64,000 nt of DNA from Chersky-822 sp035533915 (GTDB lineage Bacteria > Actinomycetota > Actinomycetes > Streptosporangiales > Streptosporangiaceae), in contig DATLSX010000086.1 in NCBI GenBank assembly GCA_035533915.1, positions 1-64,000 of the forward strand. Reading direction: 5' to 3'. Positions 30,666 to 36,874 of the stretch are shown here, in pieces. Each line of letters begins with the position of its first letter. Position 1 is the stretch's first letter. The position numbers were made by a program, and so were the translations under genes. The notes below the pieces were generated by a model, which saw only the letters and a list, made by a program, of their open reading frames with translations, had not been told where the DNA came from and ran no database searches.

Positions 30666-30713
30666 TTACTTCTTTACGCGCGGCTTACGGAGAAAGATGT
30701 AGTGACGGCTCAC
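30666..30713 (-). CDS. Tiny ORF E: MSRHYIFLRKPRVKK
   Basis: GTG to TAA, 15 codons, with AAAGGAG upstream. Family pattern M-S-R-H, then a hydrophobic variable segment YIFL, then RKPRVKK. The variable segment differs sharply in character from those of A-D, as expected for a diversifying core. It lies between tiny ORF F and MFS 2. Confidence 0.72.
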   Translation of the reverse strand: MSRHYIFLRKPRVKK

Positions 30714-30739
30714 CAGGGCTCCTTTCATCATGTGTGCTG

Positions 30740-30753
30740 CGGATGATCATCCG
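30740..30753. repeat. Palindrome between tiny ORFs F and E
   Basis: CGGATGATCATCCG is a perfect 14-bp palindrome placed 16 bases after the stop of tiny ORF F. It may be a regulator site or fold as a short hairpin. Confidence 0.45.
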
Positions 30754-30769
30754 TCTCGCGCCGACTTGA

Positions 30770-30808
30770 TTACTTCTTCACACGGGGCCTCTTGTACAAG
30801 ATGCTCAC
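30770..30808 (-). CDS. Tiny ORF F: MSILYKRPRVKK
   Basis: GTG to TAA, 12 codons, the shortest family member. AAGGAGG lies right after the stop of nucleotidyltransferase 3 and six bases before this start. It keeps the KRPRVKK tail and the MS start but lacks three residues including the RH pair. That shows the tail, not the N-terminal RH, is the least dispensable part. Confidence 0.7.
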   Translation of the reverse strand: MSILYKRPRVKK

Positions 30809-30820
30809 TGGTTCCTCCTT

Positions 30821-31981
30821 TCATGAGGTGATCGCGGGTGCGGATAGTTCGTCGACCGCGGCTTGCGTGACGTCTTCCCCGATCGTCAGCAGGAATCGGG
30901 CCACCGGGGTGTCCACCCAGGCGATCCTGTTACGGCGGCAGAGCACCGCGGATGGCACGTCCGGCGGCGGACCCTCGAGCGGCAGCCCGAACGCCACTAG
31001 CCCCGCCCGCACCGCCGACGCCGCCTGGATTCGGCGCGAAAGGGCGTGCCAGGCGATGCCTCCGGCGCGTCCTGTCCGGCCTTGCATGAGCCGCCGTTGC
31101 AGATTGCGGCCGGTGAAGGCAACCGGTCTGGGCAGCAGACGGACCTGACGCGCGGCCCGGCGGGCGCGCACCTTTGTCGTGGTCCACCGGCCGCCGGGCA
31201 GCGGCGGCAGTGACGCCAGCCCGGCAGTGCGGACGAGCCCGGCGAGTTCGCGATACTCGGCGGCCAGGCACAGTTCGATGACGGCCTGGTGCAGCAGGTC
31301 AACCTCCGTGCCGCCCAACTGCTCGTGCAGCAAGGCCGAGTCGATCAGGTCCTTGGCACGGAACGGCTGCTCATACCGCTCGTTCAGCAGCATGAGCAGG
31401 TTCTTGATGGCCGGCGTTTGCCACTGTGCCGGAAGGCCGAGCACCGGCGGGATCCCGCCCAGGTTGCCGAGCGTGTACAGCGTGCTGATCTCGGCGCTGT
31501 ACGGGGCCTGGTAGCGATCTTCGTGCGGGAGCAGCATGCTGATCATCACGCGCAGCTCACCGCCGACACAGACAGCTGTCCCTGAGTCGAGTTCCCAGCC
31601 ATCCTGGATCAGCAGGGCGGCGATGTCCCATTGCGCCGACTCCGACGGAGCGACGACGTCGATGTCGGTCATGTTCCTGACCAGTCCGGCTGGATACAGG
31701 TCAGCCACTTCCAGGCCCTTGATGGTCGTCAGCTCGGGCACCTTGGCGCGGAGGTGCTCGGTAACGGCCCGGTAAAAGTCCATCCGCTGCCGCACCGCCT
31801 CGACTTCACCGCGCAAAGCGGGACTCAGGTCGATGCCGTCCGCCTCCCAGGCGGAGAAGAGCGTGACCGCCAGGCCCGGCTCGGCCCGGTGTACCAGGTC
31901 CACGATCTCATCGGGTCTGGTGGCCAGCTTGCCCGAGCACAGGGTGAGCGCGTCGAGCACGTTATCCGCGGTGAAATCCAT
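30821..31981 (-). CDS. NTP_transf_5-type nucleotidyltransferase 3
   Basis: A 386-aa protein starting MDFTADNVLDAL. The signature is TIKGLEVADLYPAGLVRNMTDIDVVAPS (DxD pair), then AEISTLYTLGN, LPAQWQTPAIKNLLMLLNERYEQPFRAKDL and ARFLLTIGEDV. It is closest to copy 1. It is first in the operon with tiny ORFs F and E and MFS 2, with a shared-type promoter 78 bases upstream of the start. Each of the three close copies is followed by one to three tiny ORFs (directly for copies 2-3, after M16 for copy 1), the strongest positional clue to a functional link. Confidence 0.82.
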   Translation of the reverse strand: MDFTADNVLDALTLCSGKLATRPDEIVDLVHRAEPGLAVTLFSAWEADGIDLSPALRGEVEAVRQRMDFYRAVTEHLRAKVPELTTIKGLEVADLYPAGLVRNMTDIDVVAPSESAQWDIAALLIQDGWELDSGTAVCVGGELRVMISMLLPHEDRYQAPYSAEISTLYTLGNLGGIPPVLGLPAQWQTPAIKNLLMLLNERYEQPFRAKDLIDSALLHEQLGGTEVDLLHQAVIELCLAAEYRELAGLVRTAGLASLPPLPGGRWTTTKVRARRAARQVRLLPRPVAFTGRNLQRRLMQGRTGRAGGIAWHALSRRIQAASAVRAGLVAFGLPLEGPPPDVPSAVLCRRNRIAWVDTPVARFLLTIGEDVTQAAVDELSAPAITS

Positions 31982-32058
31982 CGCACCTCTGAGACGATGA
32001 CCCGCTCTTTCCTGAACCGGCCTGTTCGAAGGGAAGGTAAAAAGGTAAAGCTGTCGTC

Positions 32059-32087
32059 AGCGTAGAAAGAAGTTCATCCATGGTCAA
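32059..32087 (-). promoter_or_regulatory. Cluster promoter upstream of nucleotidyltransferase 3
   Basis: On the minus strand, TTGACC (32087-32082), a 17-base spacer ending CTTCTTTC, TACGCT (32064-32059), then GACGACAGCTT. The hexamers, the TTCTT block and the downstream GACGRCAGCTT are shared with the promoter at 26858. Confidence 0.68.
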
Positions 32088-32250
32088 TGCCCACCATGAC
32101 GCGCTCCATTTACGCCGCAGCTCACCTGCCGCGCCAGGTCCGGGCGCGCTCCGCGCGGCGTCCCGTCCGGCGCCGCTGGTTCGTCGGCCGTGCGCGTGAG
32201 CGCATCAAGCCGCGGGCGTGCCAGAACGGTGCCCAAGCCCGCGATGACGT

Positions 32251-32529
32251 TCAGACTTCCCCATCCCCATCCCCATCCCCATCCCCATCGGCGAGCAGGA
32301 GAGCCAGCAGGCTGTCATGGTCGTCGCGGCACGCTGGGCAGCCCACGAGGTGCGAGCGCATCGTCGGCATCGCGGCGTCGGCGCCAGCCGCGCCGGCGCT
32401 GCTCATCTCGAGTTCGACATAGGCATCGAGCTGCTCGAAACACTCGTCGCAGCCGAGTTCGGGACCGGCTGGGCCGAGGAGCCGCTCGACCTTGCTGCCG
32501 GGTTCATGTTGAGTCCCCGGCGGTGTCAC
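32251..32529 (-). CDS. Zinc-finger anti-sigma factor
   Basis: A 92-aa protein; the GTG overlaps the sigma-factor stop (GTGA). It has CDECFEQLDAYVELE followed by HLVGCPACRD, the H-x3-C-x2-C zinc-binding anti-sigma (ZAS) pattern. There is no membrane segment, so it is a soluble, possibly redox- or zinc-responsive partner of the ECF sigma factor. The C-terminus is a (Asp-Gly)n tail from a CCCCAT hexamer repeat (about 32257-32290), a likely site of length variation. Confidence 0.78.
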   Translation of the reverse strand: MTPPGTQHEPGSKVERLLGPAGPELGCDECFEQLDAYVELEMSSAGAAGADAAMPTMRSHLVGCPACRDDHDSLLALLLADGDGDGDGDGEV

Positions 32530-33191
32530 GGCCCGCTCCCGTCCGTGCCCATTCCCCGGCCGGCCAGCGCGATCCGGAGTTTGCGCCTGGCATCGTGCAG
32601 CGTCTTGTACAGCGCGCCACGCGTGGTGTTCAGCCGCTCGGCAAGGACGTCGATCGGCACGTTGTTCAGCGCGATGGCCACGAGCACCTGCCGCTGCCAG
32701 GTGGTGAGCTGCCGGTCGATCTCCTCGCGCAGCGCGGACAGCAAGTCGCTCGCCTCGGCGAACTGCTGCGGCGTCGGCGCGCAGTCGACGATGACCGGCC
32801 ACGACGTCTCCCCGAGCGGGATCTCGCGCCCGCGCCAGGCATGTCTGCGGACCTTGACGCCAGCCTCCACGATTGCGAATTTACATGCCCATGTCGTGAA
32901 GCGGCTGTCGCCCCGGAAGTCACCGAGCCGACGCAGGATAGACATCAGCGCGTCATCGGCGCTCTGCCACGCCAGGTCGTCCAGTTCGGTATCGCCAAGC
33001 TGCGGGAACTGCGCCCGACGGCGGCGGATCTCGAACCTGGCCGCGCGCAGCAGCAGGGTGTGCAACTCGGTTACGGCGGCGTCCTTGTCAGCACCGGTGC
33101 GATTGAGGCGGGCTACCCAGGCTCGGGACGCCGCGTCGCCTAAGGCGGCGGAGGCGGCCGAGCCAAGGGTGCCCGGCGGTTCTGCGGTCAC
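32526..33191 (-). CDS. ECF-family RNA polymerase sigma factor
   Basis: A 221-aa protein. Region 2 is DDLAWQSADDALMSILRRLGDFRGDSRFTTWACKFAIVEAGVKVRR, with the W.(C/Y)(K/R)(F/I)A -10-binding helix. Region 4 is QRQVLVAIALNNVPIDVLAERLNTTRGALYKTLHDARRKLR, a helix-turn-helix. It is coupled to the ZAS anti-sigma gene. It adjoins the peptide cluster and is transcribed toward it, so it could control cluster promoters, but the shared TTGACC/TACGCT promoters look sigma-70-like rather than ECF-like. Confidence 0.88.
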   Translation of the reverse strand: MTAEPPGTLGSAASAALGDAASRAWVARLNRTGADKDAAVTELHTLLLRAARFEIRRRRAQFPQLGDTELDDLAWQSADDALMSILRRLGDFRGDSRFTTWACKFAIVEAGVKVRRHAWRGREIPLGETSWPVIVDCAPTPQQFAEASDLLSALREEIDRQLTTWQRQVLVAIALNNVPIDVLAERLNTTRGALYKTLHDARRKLRIALAGRGMGTDGSGP

Positions 33192-33292
33192 ACGTCAAGC
33201 GAAGCGTGTTTACCCGGCGACGGCAACCGGTTCTCCCAGCGGCCCCGGTTCTCCAGGCGGCACCGCGCACGGCCGCAGCCGCCATCGCCGCG

Positions 33293-33976
33293 CTATTGCT
33301 CGAAGTCGTTGGAGAACTGGCCCATGATGCCTGAGCTGAGCAAGTCCGCCATGGCAAGTATGTGCAGGTGAATGGCCTCGTAGTCGGTGACGCTCGCCGA
33401 GTAGTTGCCGCTCAGCTCGTCCTGCGCCTCGGCGAGGGTCTGGTCGAGGTGCTCCTTCATCGCTTCCCGCATAACATCGTCAGGCCAGAATCGCGGATTG
33501 AGTGACGAGAGGAAGTCGGCGATCTGGTTGGCGTTGTCATACCAGCTGGCCTCGTCCGTAGCGAGCGCCGTCGTGTCGCCGGACTTGGCATCCTGAAGGA
33601 TCTGGACCGCGATCATGATGTGAGAAGTCAGCAGGGAGGCGAGCTTCTGGCCGTCCGTGGTGCCGTAGAACTGCGCGAACTCGTTGCCGATGTCGATCTG
33701 ATTCTGCAGCAGCCGCGTCGCGCTGGCATTGAAGCCTGCCGAACCGGCGGCAAACGTGACGATCGCGAGCCTGGTCCACGTCACGTGGTCTTCCCAGAGC
33801 TTGCGCATCTGGTCGTGGAAAGCGACCTGAGACGCGGTGGGCAGCCCCACCGTGTCACTTTCCGCGTGCGCCGATCCGCGCTGCGTCGTGAACGTAAACA
33901 AGCCAGCGATCAGCGCGACGAGCACCGCGAAGGCAAGGGGCACGCCGCGCTGCCGCCGGGCGAGTGTCGATTTCAC
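33293..33976 (-). CDS. Secreted helical protein (often misannotated acetylglutamate kinase)
   Basis: A 227-aa protein from a GTG that overlaps the upstream stop (GTGA). A signal peptide (VPLAFAVLVALIAGLFTF, cleavage near SAHA) is followed by an all-helical domain: MRKLWEDHVTWTRLAIVTFAAG, TRLLQNQIDIGNEFAQFYG, LTSHIMIAVQILQDAKSGD, WYDNANQIADFLSSLNPRFW, HLDQTLAEA. This pattern occurs in many Gram-positive proteins called acetylglutamate kinase in databases, though no kinase fold is present. A role outside the cell, perhaps in binding small ligands, is unknown. Confidence 0.7.
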   Translation of the reverse strand: MKSTLARRQRGVPLAFAVLVALIAGLFTFTTQRGSAHAESDTVGLPTASQVAFHDQMRKLWEDHVTWTRLAIVTFAAGSAGFNASATRLLQNQIDIGNEFAQFYGTTDGQKLASLLTSHIMIAVQILQDAKSGDTTALATDEASWYDNANQIADFLSSLNPRFWPDDVMREAMKEHLDQTLAEAQDELSGNYSASVTDYEAIHLHILAMADLLSSGIMGQFSNDFEQ

Positions 33977-34395
33977 TTCTTGTCCTTTCGTGACATCAGA
34001 GCGGCGCAGCAACCCGCGCCGGCTAGTTCAGCGACTGTCGTGACCGCGCCGACCGGATCGGCATGTTCTGGCTGGACGATCAGCAGCGGGATCCCCGTGC
34101 TTCGCGACAGCAGGTAGCTGACCGCGATCACGCATAGCGTCACGGCTGCGGCGGCCAATGCCCAGGAGTCATGCCGCGGCCGCCGCACGACCAGGGCAGC
34201 GAATGCCAGGGCGACGGCGGCGGCGGCGAAGGCGAAACCCAGGGGCACGCTCTCGATCAGGTGCTCCCGGATGAGAGCGGCGTGGACTCCGGCACTGCCC
34301 GCACATACGGCCGTGAGGCCGTACCGAAGCCCGGTGTCGATCCATGCTGGTCCACCGCGCAGATCATGGACGCGCGGAATGGTGAGCAGGCTCAT
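33973..34395 (-). CDS. Small membrane protein of unknown function
   Basis: A 140-aa protein with four hydrophobic segments (YGLTAVCAGSAGVHAALI; VPLGFAFAAAAVALAFAALVV; WALAAAAVTLCVIAVSYLL; VTTVAELAGAGCCAALM). It is coupled by GTGA overlap to the secreted helical protein, which suggests a joint function in the envelope. I do not recognise the family. Confidence 0.65.
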   Translation of the reverse strand: MSLLTIPRVHDLRGGPAWIDTGLRYGLTAVCAGSAGVHAALIREHLIESVPLGFAFAAAAVALAFAALVVRRPRHDSWALAAAAVTLCVIAVSYLLSRSTGIPLLIVQPEHADPVGAVTTVAELAGAGCCAALMSRKDKK

Positions 34396-34463
34396 GTCAT
34401 GTTGGTGTCAGCGTGCCGCAAGGATCTTACGGGTGCGGCCCGCTGGAATTGACTGGCCTCAGG

Positions 34464-36635
34464 TCAAGGGCTAGGGGTAATCATCAGCTCCCAGCGCGTG
34501 CCGTTCCAGCTTTCGGCGAGGGTGCGCTGGGTGGCTGTCTCGCCGACGGCGACACAGCGGAACGCCAGCGTGCACGAGATGTCATAGAGATCACTGAACG
34601 CAGGGCTGGAGCCGGGCGTCTTCATCAGGCTCCACCGGGTCCCGTTCCACGCTTCGGCGAGCGCGAAAGTGCTGCCCGACTGGGCGAGGTAACCGCCGAC
34701 CGCCCGGCACAGGCCCGACCTCACGCACGACACCGCGGCCAGATTCCCGTTCCGCAGCCCGCCCGGCGGAACCGGGGTCGCCCGGGCCTGCCACGCGCTG
34801 CCGTTCCAGCTGTCAGCGAAAGTCAGCCCGTGCATTGCCCCCACGACCATGCAGGCCGACGGGCGCGGGCAGGAGACCGAGGTCAGCGCACCGTGGCCGC
34901 CCGGGCTTGGCGGAGCAGCCAGTAGCTGCCAGGTGCCGCCGTCCCACTTCTCGGCGAGCGGCATGTGCAGGCCTGAGGTGCGGGTCTCGACACCGACAGC
35001 GACGCAGGTGGAGGCGCTGGTGCAGGAGATACCGGACAGCTCGCTAGCGTGGACGCCGGTGACCGGGGTGACCTGTTCCTGCCAGCTGCTGCCGTCCCAT
35101 GTTTCGGCGAGGGTCAGCCGGGTGCCGGACAGGTCGAGGTAACTGCCGACCGCAGTGCAGCTGGAGACCGTGCGGCAAGCGACGTCCGTCAGGACGCCCG
35201 GGTGCCCGGCCGGCAGGACCTGCCACCGGTGGCCATTCCATTTCTCGGCGAGGATCTGCGGGCTGCTCGCGGTGTCGTAAGAACCCACCGCGATGCACTG
35301 GGCGGCGGCCGGGCACGACACGGCGGACAGCTCGCTGACCTGAGCGCCCGGACTGGGAGTGGCCCGCACCCGCCAGGACCGGCCGCCCAGCTCTTCGGCC
35401 AGCGTCACCCGGGCGTCGGAGCGGCTGATGTAGCTGCCGACGGCCATGCATTCCGATGCTCGCCAGCACGAGACCCCGGACAGGCCGTTAGCCGCATCAC
35501 CGGGACTGGGGGTCCGGCGGACCTGCCAGGCCCGGCCGCCATTCCATTCCTCGGCGAGGGTCAGCTGCGCGCCCGCAGCCGTCGTGTAGTTCCCAGTCGC
35601 CATGCACGCGGAAGCACGCCAGCAGGAGATAGCGGACAGAACGCTGCCCTTCTCCCCCGGTGCCCGCACGGTTAGCTGCCGCCACGTGGTGCCGTTCCAG
35701 GCCAGGGATTGAGTACCGCCGACCTCGACACAGCTGGTAGCGCGGGTACAAGACACGCTCTGGGCGGCTGCGGCAACTGGAGCGGCCAGTTGCTGCCAGG
35801 TGCTGCCGTTCCACTTCTCGGCCAGGACGCAGAAGTCGGAACACGGCGGGGCGTCGGCGGTCGAGTAAGATCCGACAGCCACGCAGTTGCCGGAGCCGGT
35901 GCAGGACACGCCGGCCAGTTCCGCGAACGCACCCGCACCCAGGGGACGTGTGTCACGCCAGGCTGTGCCGTTCCAGGCCAGGGCAACGGGGTCCAGCTCA
36001 GACTCCCCGGTGCCGCTTGACCCGACGGCGATGCAGAACCTGGCACTGACGCACGCGACAGAGGACAGCACGCACAGCTGGTCACAGCGGGGGTCGGGCG
36101 TACTCAGCATCCGCCATGACCGGCCGTTCCACTTCTCGGACACGTTCGAGGTGATGCTGGGGCCCGCCGAGCCGACGGCCATGCAGAACCTGGCGCTCGT
36201 GCAGGACAGGCTGGACATGCCGGACCCCGTCCTGAGCACCCGCCATGTCCTGCCGTTCCACACTTCCGACCCCGCGCCGATGGCCATGCAGAACGACGCA
36301 CTCGTGCAGGACACATCCGACAGCCCGCCGCGGACGGGACTGTTCAGGACCCGCCAGCGCCTGCCGTTCCATTTCTCAACCAGTGGCCGGCGGCTGCCTC
36401 GTCCGCCGGTGTAACCGCCAACCGCCATGCAGAACGACGCCCGCACGCATGAAACGCCAGAAAGGCTGTCGCTGGCCGGCTGGCTGACGCCGAAGCCAGC
36501 GGGCGCGGCCGGAGCAGCGGCCGCAGGGGCAGCGGCCGCGCTGACGATGCCCCCCGCTAGCGTCACGATCGTGAGCGCCGCGCCCAGGAGCGATGCACGC
36601 GAGAACGAAAATAACTGGCTGTGAATTGGAGACAT
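34464..36635 (-). CDS. Secreted 14-repeat protein, probable beta-propeller
   Basis: A 723-aa protein from the ATG at 36635 (AGGTGAGG upstream), with a signal peptide (SLLGAALTIVTLAGGIVSAAAA) and Ala/Pro spacer. The body is 14 imperfect repeats of 35-52 residues with the theme LS.VSC.....CMAVG.Y.......LAE.WNG..W....TP. Each repeat has two cysteines about seven residues apart, probably a disulfide. Fourteen repeats would suit two seven-bladed propellers. Such repeat proteins are common exported proteins in soil actinobacteria; binding of carbohydrate or surface polymers is a guess. Confidence 0.78.
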   Translation of the reverse strand: MSPIHSQLFSFSRASLLGAALTIVTLAGGIVSAAAAPAAAAPAAPAGFGVSQPASDSLSGVSCVRASFCMAVGGYTGGRGSRRPLVEKWNGRRWRVLNSPVRGGLSDVSCTSASFCMAIGAGSEVWNGRTWRVLRTGSGMSSLSCTSARFCMAVGSAGPSITSNVSEKWNGRSWRMLSTPDPRCDQLCVLSSVACVSARFCIAVGSSGTGESELDPVALAWNGTAWRDTRPLGAGAFAELAGVSCTGSGNCVAVGSYSTADAPPCSDFCVLAEKWNGSTWQQLAAPVAAAAQSVSCTRATSCVEVGGTQSLAWNGTTWRQLTVRAPGEKGSVLSAISCWRASACMATGNYTTAAGAQLTLAEEWNGGRAWQVRRTPSPGDAANGLSGVSCWRASECMAVGSYISRSDARVTLAEELGGRSWRVRATPSPGAQVSELSAVSCPAAAQCIAVGSYDTASSPQILAEKWNGHRWQVLPAGHPGVLTDVACRTVSSCTAVGSYLDLSGTRLTLAETWDGSSWQEQVTPVTGVHASELSGISCTSASTCVAVGVETRTSGLHMPLAEKWDGGTWQLLAAPPSPGGHGALTSVSCPRPSACMVVGAMHGLTFADSWNGSAWQARATPVPPGGLRNGNLAAVSCVRSGLCRAVGGYLAQSGSTFALAEAWNGTRWSLMKTPGSSPAFSDLYDISCTLAFRCVAVGETATQRTLAESWNGTRWELMITPSP

Positions 36636-36874
36636 GACCTCACCTTGTCCGTTTCCGGCGGGGGTACGCCTCCTGCAGCAGGCTGCCCGAGCCACGCGAG
36701 CTAACGCGCCGATCATTTTGATCTGCCAATACGACGCTTCGGATGGCAAGCCGGTTTACTCTCCGGCGGCACGCAAGTACGCAGGGTCAAGCCGCTCACC
36801 TTGCGTGCTGGATTCCCGGGTTTCTCGCGGAGGTGTCCACGGCCGCCGCGCCACTGTGCAATGGTGATAAATCC

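Noticed and set aside
22285..30808. Tiny ORFs as ribosomal proteins of the bL37/bS22/THX type, which also end in basic residues
   Set aside because: Those are single-copy, longer (24-35 aa) and encoded apart from biosynthetic genes. Here six related copies with a variable segment sit inside one biosynthetic region. An RNA-binding role is not excluded.
7346..31981. Lasso-peptide cluster, suggested by PF14907 nucleotidyltransferases
   Set aside because: No asparagine-synthetase-like macrolactam synthetase, transglutaminase-like protease or PqqD-like RRE was found, and the precursor cores lack a ring-forming Gly/Ala/Ser start with Asp/Glu at 7-9.
32087..32422. Forward ORF starting MPTMTRSIYAAAHLPRQV, with an ARRPVRRR stretch like the tiny peptides
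   Set aside because: It runs antisense through the anti-sigma gene and its CCCCAT repeat, has no ribosome binding site, and overlaps the minus-strand promoter of nucleotidyltransferase 3. The Arg-rich stretch is ordinary GC-rich out-of-frame translation.
33293..33976. Acetylglutamate kinase
   Set aside because: Database proteins of this helical, exported type carry that name, but there is a signal peptide and no amino-acid-kinase motif.
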